A stretch of 64,000 bases of DNA. Origin: Halomonas litopenaei. Its GTDB lineage: Bacteria > Pseudomonadota > Gammaproteobacteria > Pseudomonadales > Halomonadaceae. The position numbers were made by a program, and so were the translations under genes. Below the pieces are notes generated by a model, which was not told the origin of the DNA, made no database searches, and was given only the letters and a program-made list of their open reading frames with translations. Where the stretch lies: NCBI RefSeq assembly GCF_003045775.1, contig NZ_PXNS01000013.1, positions 62,001 through 126,000 of the forward strand. Direction: 5' to 3'. Below, in pieces: positions 24,283-32,859 of this stretch (positions are counted from its first letter, which is position 1; every line of letters starts with the position of its first letter).

Positions 24283-24840
24283 ATGCTGGCCAAACTCAAC
24301 TATATCGAAGACTACGCCTGCCGCTTTCTGCTCGGGCTCTTTGTCATTCTGCTGTTCGTTCAGGTGGTGATGCGCGTCACCCTGGGCATCGGCATGGCAT
24401 GGATCGAAGAGCTCGCGCGCTACGCCTTCGTCTGGTTCGTCTTTCTGGGCGCAGCCCACGCAGCCCACTTGAGCGCGCATAACCGCCTGCAGACCCATAT
24501 CAAGCTGATGCCACGCAAGGTGGCCAATACCCTCTTGTTGCTGGTGGATCTGATCTGGGTCGCCTTCTGTCTGGTGCTGGCCTACAAGAGCCTGGATCTG
24601 ATCGGGCTGTTGCTGGAATTCCCCTATGACTCGCCGGCCCTGGGCTGGTCGCTGGCCTACGTTTACTTCGTCTTCCCCATCGCCTTTACCTTGATGGCCT
24701 TTCGCGTGCTGCAGGTGCAGTACCTGAAGCTGTTCAAGGGCATCGAGCCAGGTGACGTGGACGCCCAGGAAGTGTCCAGGATCACCGAGGAAACGAGCCA
24801 CTACAGCGACGGCAAGACGTCGTCCAAGGCGGAGGGCTAA
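24283..24840 (+). CDS. TRAP transporter small permease (DctQ family)
   Basis: 185-aa membrane protein with four transmembrane helices and the DctQ motif ARYAFVWFVFLGAAHAA. The charged C-terminal tail is ordinary for the family. It lies 86 bp after the binding-protein gene and 3 bp before the large permease. Confidence 0.9.
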   Translation: MLAKLNYIEDYACRFLLGLFVILLFVQVVMRVTLGIGMAWIEELARYAFVWFVFLGAAHAAHLSAHNRLQTHIKLMPRKVANTLLLLVDLIWVAFCLVLAYKSLDLIGLLLEFPYDSPALGWSLAYVYFVFPIAFTLMAFRVLQVQYLKLFKGIEPGDVDAQEVSRITEETSHYSDGKTSSKAEG

Positions 24841-24843
24841 GCC

Positions 24844-26124
24844 ATGGCCGCAACCGTACTGTTTTCCATGTTTGCCGGGCTGTTGTTCTTCGGCACCCCT
24901 ATCGTCGTCTCTCTCGGCGTGGCCTCGATGGCCGTCTATATACTCAACGGCGACGATCTCAGTTCGCTGATCGAGCTGGCCTTTTCGGCCATCAACTCGT
25001 TTCCGCTGATGGCCTTGCCGTCGTTCATCCTGGCCGGCGCACTGATGGGGGATGCCGGTATCGCCAGACGCCTGATCCTGATCGCCGAGGAGCTGGCCGG
25101 TCCTGCCGCTGGTGGGCTAGGCGCCGCTGCGGTGATGGCCTGCATGTTCTTTGGCGCGATCTCGGGCTCGGGACCTGCCACCACCGCAGCGGTGGGGATG
25201 CTGGTGATACCGGCGATGATCGAGCGCGGCTACGGCAGAAGCTACCCGGCGGCGATCACCGCCACCGCTGGTGGTCTCGGGGTGGTCATTCCGCCCAGCA
25301 TGCCGCTGGTGATCTATGGCGTCACCGCCAACGAGTCGATTTCTGCGCTGTTCATGGCCGGCGTCATCCCCGGCGTGATGCTGGGGGCGGGCCTGATGGT
25401 GGCCAACTACATCACCGCCAAGCGCAACGGCTACCAGACCGAGGGAACTTCCTACGATCGCAAGCGGGTGGTCGCGGTGCTCAAGGATGGTTTCTGGTCG
25501 CTGATGGCGCCGGTGGTGATCCTGGGCGGCATCTATTCGGGCATGTTCACGCCCACCGAGGCGGCCGTGGTCTCGATCTTCTACGCCCTGTTCGTCGGTG
25601 TCTTCATCCACAAGGAGTCGTCGCTGCGCGGGCTCAACGAGGCCTTCCAGAGCACCACCTGGCTGACCGGGCGTGTGTTGATCATCATGTTCACCGCCAC
25701 CGCCTTCGGCCGCATCCTGGTCGAGAATCACATTCCGGCGATGATCGCCCAGGGCATCCTGGATATCACCAACAGCCTGTGGCTGGTGTGGATTCTGGTG
25801 ATCGGCTTTCTCCTGATCGTCGGCATGTTCATCGAGATCCTGGCCACCATCATGATCGTCACGCCGGTGCTGTTGCCGGTGATGGTTGAGCTCGGCGTCG
25901 ATCCCGTGCACTTCGGCATCGTGCTGGTGGTCAGCCTGGGCATCGGCTTCTCGACGCCTCCGCTGGGCGAGAACATGTTCATCAGCTCGTCGATCGCCAA
26001 TGTCTCCATCGAGAAGATTTCGGTGCGCGCCTTGCCGCTGGTGGGTTCCATGGTGGTCATCGCCTTGCTGCTGGCCTTCTTCCCGCAGCTCAGCCTGTGG
26101 TTGCCCAACCTTCTCGGCTTCTGA
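24844..26124 (+). CDS. TRAP transporter large permease (DctM family)
   Basis: 426-aa sodium-dependent permease with about twelve hydrophobic segments. Family blocks seen are PLMALPSFILAGALMGDAGI, AISGSGPATTAAVGMLVIPAM, PPSMPLVIYGVTANESI and FSTPPLGENMF. It forms the membrane unit with the preceding DctQ-type gene and would import the sulfonate captured by the binding protein. Confidence 0.93.
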   Translation: MAATVLFSMFAGLLFFGTPIVVSLGVASMAVYILNGDDLSSLIELAFSAINSFPLMALPSFILAGALMGDAGIARRLILIAEELAGPAAGGLGAAAVMACMFFGAISGSGPATTAAVGMLVIPAMIERGYGRSYPAAITATAGGLGVVIPPSMPLVIYGVTANESISALFMAGVIPGVMLGAGLMVANYITAKRNGYQTEGTSYDRKRVVAVLKDGFWSLMAPVVILGGIYSGMFTPTEAAVVSIFYALFVGVFIHKESSLRGLNEAFQSTTWLTGRVLIIMFTATAFGRILVENHIPAMIAQGILDITNSLWLVWILVIGFLLIVGMFIEILATIMIVTPVLLPVMVELGVDPVHFGIVLVVSLGIGFSTPPLGENMFISSSIANVSIEKISVRALPLVGSMVVIALLLAFFPQLSLWLPNLLGF

Positions 26125-26154
26125 TACCGGTCATCACTCGTCAAAGGACCCGCT

Positions 26155-26895
26155 ATGACGCTTTCCACCGATAACTCCGCAACAATCGCCGACCATACGA
26201 TGGTCGGCGTGCTGGGCGGCATGGGACCGGACGCCACGGTGGCCTTCATGCAGAAGGTCATCGAGGTGACGCCCGGCGAGGACGATATCGACCACGTGCA
26301 TATGCTGGTCGACAACAATCCCAAGGTGCCATCACGCATCAAGGCGCTGATCGACGGCGACGGCGAGTCACCGGCGCCTGCCATCGCTGCCATGGCCAGA
26401 CGACTCGAGCAGGCAGGCTGCGATTTTCTGGTCATGCCCTGCAATACCGCCCACTACTACTGGTCGGCCGCCCAGCAGGCGGTGGACATTCCGGTGTGGC
26501 ATATCGTCGAGCGCACCCTGGACCGGGTCGCCGCCGAGATGCCGGGGGCCAGGGTGGGCATGCTGTGCTCGCCGGCGCTTCGCAAGATTGGTCTTTACGA
26601 GGGATTCATCAAGCCGAGGGGGCTGTCGTTGGTCTATCCCGACAACGAGGATCGCGTGCTCGACGTGATCCGAGCGGTCAAGCGTGGTGCCGGGCGCGCG
26701 CCCGCCACCCACGCGGCCTTCATCGAGGCCGCCCATGACGTCCAGGCGCGTGGTGCCGACGTGCTGGTCCTGGCCTGTACTGAGCTTTCGGTGATCCGTG
26801 ATGCGCTCGATGGTCGCGTGCCGATCATCGATACCGTACAGGTGCTGGCCGAAGACGTGGTCGCTGCGGCCACCGGAAAGGCACCGCGCGGTTGA
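26155..26895 (+). CDS. aspartate/glutamate racemase family protein
   Basis: 246-aa cytosolic cofactor-independent racemase. Both catalytic cysteines are present: Cys96 in MPCNTAH and Cys208 in LACTELS, with the N-terminal GVLGGMGPDATVAF signature. Length is normal. Cysteate is the sulfonate analogue of aspartate, so in this operon the enzyme could interconvert D- and L-cysteate and feed CuyA; that assignment is inference. It starts 30 bp after the TRAP permease and is followed by a 14-bp tandem repeat. Confidence 0.85.
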   Translation: MTLSTDNSATIADHTMVGVLGGMGPDATVAFMQKVIEVTPGEDDIDHVHMLVDNNPKVPSRIKALIDGDGESPAPAIAAMARRLEQAGCDFLVMPCNTAHYYWSAAQQAVDIPVWHIVERTLDRVAAEMPGARVGMLCSPALRKIGLYEGFIKPRGLSLVYPDNEDRVLDVIRAVKRGAGRAPATHAAFIEAAHDVQARGADVLVLACTELSVIRDALDGRVPIIDTVQVLAEDVVAAATGKAPRG

Positions 26896-26922
26896 TTCGG
26901 AGAACCGAGTCGAGCACTGAAG

Positions 26923-26964
26923 CGAGAGCACTGTAACGAGAGCACTGTAACGAGAGCACTGCTC
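26923..26964. repeat. 14-bp tandem repeat, three units
   Basis: CGAGAGCACTGTAA occurs three times head to tail (the third ends GCTC), preceded by a partial unit. It lies 28 bp after the racemase stop in the 205-bp gap before the exporter gene. The rest of the gap shows no gene. Confidence 0.88.
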
Positions 26965-27100
26965 AGAGGTTGAAACAGGGCGGCGTCGAGCGCCGCCAGC
27001 ACGTCGATCTTCCTGTCCCGTTCACCAAAGAGACGCCTTCGTCCGCTGGCCTCATCCGGCAGGACCGGGGTCGCTCGTTTTCACGATCCGGAGTCGTCCC

Positions 27101-28153
27101 ATGACCTCACCCTCTTCTTCCCCCTCGACGGCGACCTCGCGACAGCGGCTAAGCCGTCGACTGGCGTCCCTGAGCCCGATCGGGCGAGGACTGCTGGTGT
27201 GCGTGACCATTGCCCTGGCCACCACCTTTATCGCCGATCACTACGGTGGGCCGACCCTGCTCTACGCCTTGCTGTTTGGCATGTCGCTGCACTTCTTGAG
27301 CGAAGAGGGACGCTGCCTGCCGGGGATCGAGTTTGCCGCGCGCACCGTGCTGCGCCTTGGCGTGGCGCTGCTGGGCGCACGCATGACCCTCGAGCAAGTC
27401 GGTGACCTGGGGCTTGGACCGGTGCTGACGGTGCTCGCCGCGGTGGGACTGGTGATCTGCGCAGGGGGGCTGCTGGCCCGGGCGCTTGGCCTGCACCGTG
27501 ATCTGGGCCTGCTGACCGGTGGTGCCGTGGCGATCTGCGGGGCCTCGGCGGCGCTGGCGCTGTCGGCGGTGATGCCGAAAAACGACACCAGCGAGCGCAA
27601 CACCATCCTCACAGTGGTGGGCGTGACCACGCTGTCGACGGTGGCCATGGTGACCTACCCGCTGCTGGTGGGGGTGCTCGACCTTGCCAATACCCAGGCC
27701 GGCATCTTCCTGGGGGGCACCATCCACGACGTGGCCCAGGTGGTCGGGGCGGGGTACATCATCTCGGAGGAGACCGGCGACGTCTCGACCCTGGTCAAGC
27801 TGGTGCGTGTGGCCATGCTGGTGCCGGTGGTGATGATCTTCAGCTGGCTCTATCGCGCCTCGCGCAACAGCGAAGGAAAGCGCCAGGTGCCGATGCTGCC
27901 TGGCTTCCTGGTGGGGTTCGTGGCGCTGGTGCTGATCAACAGCCTGGGGCTGATTCCAGAAAGCGTGAACGAAGGACTGTCGACGCTCTCGCGCTGGTGT
28001 CTTGTCACCGCCATCGCCGCCCTGGGCATCAAGACCTCCTTTCAGAAGCTCGCGGTGGTCGGCTGGAAGCCGGTCATCCTGATGGTGCTGGAGACCCTGC
28101 TGTTGCTGGCCATCGTGCTGGGGGTGGTGGTCTTCGGCGGGCTGGGTAGCTGA
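27101..28153 (+). CDS. putative sulfate/sulfite exporter family protein (YeiH / UPF0324)
   Basis: 350-aa inner-membrane protein of the family that databases name putative sulfate exporter (YeiH type). About ten hydrophobic segments, with family blocks AISGASAALALSAVMP-like (seen as GAVAICGASAALALSAVM) and IFLGGTIHDVAQVVGAGY. Related genes (SuyZ/TauZ group) accompany desulfonation enzymes, where they are thought to remove sulfite or sulfate. Its location after cuyA, hpsN and the TRAP genes fits that job. Transport has seldom been shown directly for this family. Confidence 0.85.
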   Translation: MTSPSSSPSTATSRQRLSRRLASLSPIGRGLLVCVTIALATTFIADHYGGPTLLYALLFGMSLHFLSEEGRCLPGIEFAARTVLRLGVALLGARMTLEQVGDLGLGPVLTVLAAVGLVICAGGLLARALGLHRDLGLLTGGAVAICGASAALALSAVMPKNDTSERNTILTVVGVTTLSTVAMVTYPLLVGVLDLANTQAGIFLGGTIHDVAQVVGAGYIISEETGDVSTLVKLVRVAMLVPVVMIFSWLYRASRNSEGKRQVPMLPGFLVGFVALVLINSLGLIPESVNEGLSTLSRWCLVTAIAALGIKTSFQKLAVVGWKPVILMVLETLLLLAIVLGVVVFGGLGS

Positions 28154-28212
28154 GCGGCGATGGAACGCTGCTCTTGCTGATACACCAATAAAACACAATA
28201 AGGTCCCTGACA

Positions 28213-29616
28213 ATGACAACACAAACCGCAACACCTTCACTGTCCTTTCGTGGGGGCACCCTGGGTGCCTTGACGCCTCTGATCCTGCTGGTGCTAGGCC
28301 TTATCTATCTGTCGGTGTTCGAGCGTGCCGGCACCAAGCCATTCTGGGCCTGCGCCTGGGTGGCCATGGGCGTGGGACTCTTTCTGTGTCGGCAACGCAC
28401 GGCGTACTGTGACAGCCTGCTCAAGGGGATGGGCAATTCCACCGCGACGGCCATCATCGCACTGTGGCTGCTGGCCGGTGTCTTCGGCAAGTTGATGGCC
28501 GCCGGCGGCCTGATCGATGGCTTGATGTGGTTGGGAGCAGCGGTGGGCGCCGAGGGTGCGGCCTTCACCCTGCTGGCCTTTGCCATGGCCATGGTGTTTG
28601 CCCTGGGGACCGGCACCAGTACCGGTACCGTCATCGGGCTGTCGCCGGTGCTGTACCCAGCGGGCGTACTGTTGGGGGCGGATCCGTCCATGCTGGCGGT
28701 GGCGATCCTGTCCGGTGCGGCCTTCGGTGACAACCTGTCGCCGGTGTCGGATACCACCATCGTGTCCTCCTATACCCAAGGGGCGGAAATCGCCGACGTG
28801 ATCCGCACCCGTCTACCGCTGGCGCTGTCAGCGGCGGCGATCTCGATGCTGATCTTCCTGTTGTTCGGTGCCAGCGGCGAGGCCTCGGCGTCAGCCGTGG
28901 AGGTACCTTCCGGTCATGCCTCCGGCCTGGTCATGCTGATTCCGCTCGCGGCGGTGGTGTTCTTTGCGCTGAAGCGCCGACACATCGTCGAAGCCATGTT
29001 TATCGGCAATCTGGTGGCCATGCTGTGCGCCCTGGCGATCGGTGCCATTGGCCTGGGCGATCTGTTCTCGTTGCCCGAGGCCAGGGGCGAGAGCACCGGC
29101 CTGATCGAAAATGGTATTGCTTCGGTAACCGGCGCCGTGCTGTTTGCGCTGATGGTGCTGGCGCTGACTCAGGTGATTCTCGATACCGGTCTGATGGAAA
29201 AACTGCTGGACGGCGCCAGGAAGCGCCTGGTCAAGGACCGGGCCAGCGCCGAGACCAGCATCGTGGCAGTGACGATTGCCGCATCTACTCCGCTGTCGGC
29301 CAACGCCCCGGCGCTGCTGCTGGTGGGGCCGGGATTGGTACGAAGCTTGGCTCAGCAGTTCGGCATCTCGCCGGCGCGGGCCGCCAACCTGATGGATTGC
29401 GCGGTCTGCACGGTGTTCTTTCTGCTTCCCTGGCACATCGTGGTGGCGGTCTGGCAGGAGGTCATCGCTTCCACCGCGGTGCAGAACGAGGTCGCCGCGC
29501 CGTCAGCCTTTGCCTCCTTCCTGACCCCGTACCCCTGGGCCATGCTGGTGGTGCTGGCTGTCTCGATCCTGCTTCGGCGGCGCAAGCAGGGCACCACCGA
29601 GGTCGCAGCCGTCTGA
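28213..29616 (+). CDS. nhaC: NhaC family Na+/H+ antiporter
   Basis: 467-aa inner-membrane antiporter with about twelve helices and the NhaC signature GDNLSPVSDTTIVSSY near residue 175. It follows the exporter gene by 59 bp and is closed by a hairpin terminator. In the sulfonate operon it may recycle the sodium brought in by the TRAP transporter or offset acid from sulfite release. Related carriers can also exchange organic anions, so direct substrate transport is not excluded. Confidence 0.9.
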   Translation: MTTQTATPSLSFRGGTLGALTPLILLVLGLIYLSVFERAGTKPFWACAWVAMGVGLFLCRQRTAYCDSLLKGMGNSTATAIIALWLLAGVFGKLMAAGGLIDGLMWLGAAVGAEGAAFTLLAFAMAMVFALGTGTSTGTVIGLSPVLYPAGVLLGADPSMLAVAILSGAAFGDNLSPVSDTTIVSSYTQGAEIADVIRTRLPLALSAAAISMLIFLLFGASGEASASAVEVPSGHASGLVMLIPLAAVVFFALKRRHIVEAMFIGNLVAMLCALAIGAIGLGDLFSLPEARGESTGLIENGIASVTGAVLFALMVLALTQVILDTGLMEKLLDGARKRLVKDRASAETSIVAVTIAASTPLSANAPALLLVGPGLVRSLAQQFGISPARAANLMDCAVCTVFFLLPWHIVVAVWQEVIASTAVQNEVAAPSAFASFLTPYPWAMLVVLAVSILLRRRKQGTTEVAAV

Positions 29617-29644
29617 TCGGCCTCCGCTCACCTGGCAGTAAAAG

Positions 29645-29671
29645 ACAGCCCCGCCATGCTGGCGGGGCTGT
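29645..29671 (+). terminator. hairpin terminator after nhaC
   Basis: An 11-bp perfect stem (ACAGCCCCGCC and its complement) with a 5-nt loop lies 28 bp after the stop. The following sequence is only mildly T-rich. Confidence 0.65.
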
Positions 29672-29719
29672 GGAGCTCTTGTGGTTGTCGTTGTTGGTAG
29701 TAGCGCAGGGAATGTTTTT

Positions 29720-30277
29720 TTAGAGCGTTAGAGAAGCCAGCGCTACGCAAGCAACGACCGACAGTCCGGTCAGGAACCAGAACAGGGTCATCTCATTAGA
29801 AGTGAGGGGGGAAGGTTCAGCACCGAAGCGGTTGTCACCATCACTCCCCTTGATGAAGGTCACCATGATAAATGGGATGAGGTTTATAAGGGGGATAAAG
29901 AAAAGTAGCATGAGCCAGCCTGACTTGTTCAGGTCATTTAGCCTGCGCTTTCCCTGGATTAGCGCAAAGATAGTCAATGGAATTCCAAGCACGAATTGGC
30001 TGATGGTAAAGGCGCTGGCGGCTGTCTCTGCAGCGGCCGGTGTTGCCGTCAGACTATAGTAGATAAGTATCCCGTATACGGCATAGACGAACAATACCGG
30101 CAAGGTTAAGCGATTAAAGTATCTTACTCTACCGATACGACCATTGGTCGACCATAGTCCAGGGTTTTTATTTGCTGCCTGGCGGTCGTTTGCATCACCT
30201 TGCGTGTTGGAGATTTCTGTATCTGAAGGGAAGTTGATTTCATTTGAGTTATCTAACGTAGTGCTTTCGTTTGTCAT
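29720..30277 (-). CDS. DUF805 family membrane protein
   Basis: 185-aa protein with a 35-residue polar N-terminus, then the DUF805 core: GLWSTNGRIGRVRYFNRLTLPVLF, KRRLNDLNKSGWLMLLFFIPLINLIPFI and a GSDGDNRFGAEP loop, with four hydrophobic segments. A good AAGGAAG element precedes the ATG. It is AT-richer than the operons on both sides and is paired with a second DUF805 gene 90 bp upstream; the two are clearly paralogous. No function is established for the family. Confidence 0.85.
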   Translation of the reverse strand: MTNESTTLDNSNEINFPSDTEISNTQGDANDRQAANKNPGLWSTNGRIGRVRYFNRLTLPVLFVYAVYGILIYYSLTATPAAAETAASAFTISQFVLGIPLTIFALIQGKRRLNDLNKSGWLMLLFFIPLINLIPFIMVTFIKGSDGDNRFGAEPSPLTSNEMTLFWFLTGLSVVACVALASLTL

Positions 30278-30367
30278 CTTGCTGCTTCCTTCCTTGGGGT
30301 AAGAGTTCCGGCGATCCTTTCGCCGAGTCGGTTAATATCTATGCTTTTAGCAGTCCACTGGGAGGGT

Positions 30368-30913
30368 CTAAAGACCCAGGTGAAACTGTAGTGGTCCATA
30401 GCAGATGGCCGCTGACGCCACGGCAATGTTAAGAATGAGCAAGCACCAGAAGCGCTTCGTTTCCGATGAAGTCGATGGAGAAGGTGGTGGTCCGAAGGGG
30501 TTGCTTCCTGGTGTGCCACGAGAGAAGACTAGGGTGATGACCAGCCATACGTTGATCAGGGGAATCAGACCAAGAAGCAGTACCCACCCAGAACGCCCCT
30601 GATCGTTAAGGCGACGTTTTGCCTGAAGAATGGCGAAAAGGGTGAAGACTGAGTACAGGCCTGCGTAGGCGTAGAACAGGATGGTAAAGGTGCTCTGGGT
30701 GAGTGTCGCAGGGTACAGGTAGTCGAGATAAAGTGGGAGAAAGAGCGCGAGGTTATAGATGAGTCCTACTGCGGCAAGTCGGCTACAGTAGCGAATGCGC
30801 CCGATACGGCCACGAGTTGACCAGAGTCTGCTGCTTCTACCGGGTACGCTATACAGCGGCAGCGGCAAGGTGACGGAAGATGAGGTGGCTGACGACATGG
30901 AGTTGAGTCTCAT
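30368..30913 (-). CDS. DUF805 family membrane protein
   Basis: 181-aa paralogue of the neighbouring gene: RLWSTRGRIGRIRYCSRLAAVGLIY, KRRLNDQGRSGWVLLLGLIPLINVWLVI and GSNPFGPPPSP, four hydrophobic segments. GGAGAAGA precedes the ATG. The WST-RGRIGRIRY motif is shared closely with the gene at 29720, indicating tandem duplication. Function unknown. Confidence 0.85.
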   Translation of the reverse strand: MRLNSMSSATSSSVTLPLPLYSVPGRSSRLWSTRGRIGRIRYCSRLAAVGLIYNLALFLPLYLDYLYPATLTQSTFTILFYAYAGLYSVFTLFAILQAKRRLNDQGRSGWVLLLGLIPLINVWLVITLVFSRGTPGSNPFGPPPSPSTSSETKRFWCLLILNIAVASAAICYGPLQFHLGL

Positions 30914-31213
30914 CTTCTTCTCCTGTTTCCTTCTTTAAATCGGTCTTCGATTCATCAAAGGTGTCAAGGCGTTGTCGGATTTTCCCATGCCTTGATGGAT
31001 GGTCAGTCGTCATGGCAATGGTTGGCGGTGGCGCATGTTGTCCTTGCATGAGGAACGCATCATTGGTGCCTGCAGCGAAGGCTTCACTGCGACTCTAGAA
31101 AGCCATTTCGTCAGGGGATATGGGGGATGTCCTACATCCTTTCTCTTTTTAAGAATTTTCTAATTATTTGACCTCGGGTTGGCCGAACTGGCACGAAATT
31201 GCGTCGCTGCGAC
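30914..31213. other. 300-bp intergenic region, no gene seen
   Basis: Short open frames here lack ribosome binding sites and family similarity. It should contain the promoter of the DUF805 pair. A small stem (GGATGT with ACATCC, 31125-31139) followed by TTTCTCTTTTT could end plus-strand transcripts, but no plus-strand gene leads into it. Confidence 0.5.
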
Positions 31214-31259
31214 AAAAAAACACCCCGATGGCCGGGCGCCTTGCCCTGCCATCGGGGTG
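31214..31259 (-). terminator. Rho-independent terminator of the guanidino operon
   Basis: Read on the minus strand, a perfect 12-bp stem (CACCCCGATGGC and its complement, 15-nt loop) is followed directly by seven T. It lies 75 bp after the aldehyde dehydrogenase stop and closes the eight-gene operon. Confidence 0.9.
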
Positions 31260-31333
31260 ATGTTGTTGAGATATTGCCGCGGTGATACTGAGTCGTCGCT
31301 GAGGCGATGGTCCGGAAACAGGACCGGGAGAGG

Positions 31334-32782
31334 TTAAGCGGAAGGGCCAATCAGATGCTTTACCTCAAGATACCCGGACAGTCCCCAGGGGCCGAGTTCA
31401 CGTCCGATGCCGCTGGCGCCGAAGCCGCCCCAGCTGGCCTCGGGCATCACCAGCTGTTCGGAGTTGAACCAGATGCTGCCTGCACGCAGGGCGCGGCCAA
31501 CACGCCTGGCGCGCTCGGCGTCACCAGAGATCACGGTGGCGGCGAGGCCAAAGGCGCTATCGTTGGCCAGGGCGATGGCCTCGGCTTCGCTCTCTGCGCT
31601 GCGCGCACACAGCACCGGGCCGAAGATTTCCTCGCGCCACAGACGGCTTGAGGTGGGCACATCGCGGTACAGGGTCGGGGCGACGAACTCGCCCTGGGCC
31701 GGCAGGTCACGATGGCGGCCGTCACGCACCGGCGTCAGACCTTCCTCCTTGGCGATCTCGAGGTAGCGCTCCACGGCTTCGCGCTGACGGGCGCTGGTCA
31801 TCGGGCCCATGTCGGTGCCCTCGGCCAGCGGGTCACCCAGGGTGAGGCCGTCGATACGGTCGGCCAGCGCCTGGTAGAGCGGTTCGGCCAGCGTCTGATG
31901 CACGATCAGTCGCGAGGTGGCGGAGCAGATCTGCCCGGAGTTGAAGTAGATGCCGGCCATCACCCAGTCGGCGGCGGCTTCGACCTCGGCGTCATCGAGC
32001 ACCAGGATCGGCGATTTGCCGCCGAGCTCCAGTGATACGCCGCGCACGCCGTTGGCGGCGGCCCGCATGACCTTCTCGCCGACCGCATTGCTGCCGGTGA
32101 AGGACAATTTATCCACACCCTGATGGGCGGACAGGGGGGCACCGATGCCTTCGCCGTCACCCAGCAAGAGGTTCAGCACACCGGCAGGCAGGCCGATCTC
32201 CACGGCGATGTCGGCCAACGCCACCTCGGGCAGCGGGGTGACCTCGGAGGGCTTGAACACCAGGGTGCAGCCGGCGGCCAGTGCCGGTGCGATCTTCCAG
32301 GCGCTGGTGACCAGCGGGAAGTTCCAGGGGGTGATCAGTCCGACCACGCCGGCGGGGTCTTCGAACACCCGCGCCTCGACGCCGTCCATGCCGTGCTCGA
32401 GCAGGCGACCCTGACGCTGCTCCAGGGCGCGGGCCTGGCCAGCGTAGTAGCGGTAGCAGGCGATGGCGTCGTCCAGGTCGATGGCGGCCTCGGCCAGGGC
32501 CTTGCCGTTGTTGGTGGAGGACAGCCGTTCGAGATCGCCGCGGCGGGTTTCGAGGGCCGTGGCGAAGGCCTCGAGAAAGTCGCCACGACGCTGCCCGCCC
32601 AGCGCCTGCCAGGCGGGCAGGGCGGCACGGGCGCTGGCCACGGCGGCGTCGACGTCGCTGGCATCGCCGGCGGTGATCTCGGCGATCTGGGTCTGACGGT
32701 AGGGATCGGTCACCGCCAGGCGCCGGCGGCTGTGACTATCGACCCAGCGGTTGTCGATAAACTGTTGTGTCAGCTGTTGCAC
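31334..32782 (-). CDS. NAD-dependent aldehyde dehydrogenase, KauB/betaine-aldehyde type
   Basis: 482-aa cytosolic aldehyde dehydrogenase with PWNFPLVTSAWKIAPALAAG near 152, the general-base motif LELGGKSP (Glu252) and the catalytic NSGQICSATS (Cys286). Overall pattern is that of aminoaldehyde dehydrogenases (betaine aldehyde or gamma-guanidinobutyraldehyde). As last gene of an operon with an AruI-like decarboxylase and guanidinobutyrase, it should oxidise 4-guanidinobutyraldehyde to 4-guanidinobutyrate, the KauB step. A terminator follows. Confidence 0.88.
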   Translation of the reverse strand: MQQLTQQFIDNRWVDSHSRRRLAVTDPYRQTQIAEITAGDASDVDAAVASARAALPAWQALGGQRRGDFLEAFATALETRRGDLERLSSTNNGKALAEAAIDLDDAIACYRYYAGQARALEQRQGRLLEHGMDGVEARVFEDPAGVVGLITPWNFPLVTSAWKIAPALAAGCTLVFKPSEVTPLPEVALADIAVEIGLPAGVLNLLLGDGEGIGAPLSAHQGVDKLSFTGSNAVGEKVMRAAANGVRGVSLELGGKSPILVLDDAEVEAAADWVMAGIYFNSGQICSATSRLIVHQTLAEPLYQALADRIDGLTLGDPLAEGTDMGPMTSARQREAVERYLEIAKEEGLTPVRDGRHRDLPAQGEFVAPTLYRDVPTSSRLWREEIFGPVLCARSAESEAEAIALANDSAFGLAATVISGDAERARRVGRALRAGSIWFNSEQLVMPEASWGGFGASGIGRELGPWGLSGYLEVKHLIGPSA

Positions 32783-32859
32783 GGAGGGACTCCAGGGGCA
32801 AAGACATTGGAAGGAATAAGCGAATGAAATGATCGGCGAGATGAGGGCTCGTTACGCGC

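Noticed and set aside
30849..31350. Small minus-strand frames of 66-72 codons near the DUF805 pair
   Set aside because: No ribosome binding site, no family pattern, and one overlaps the start of the DUF805 gene.
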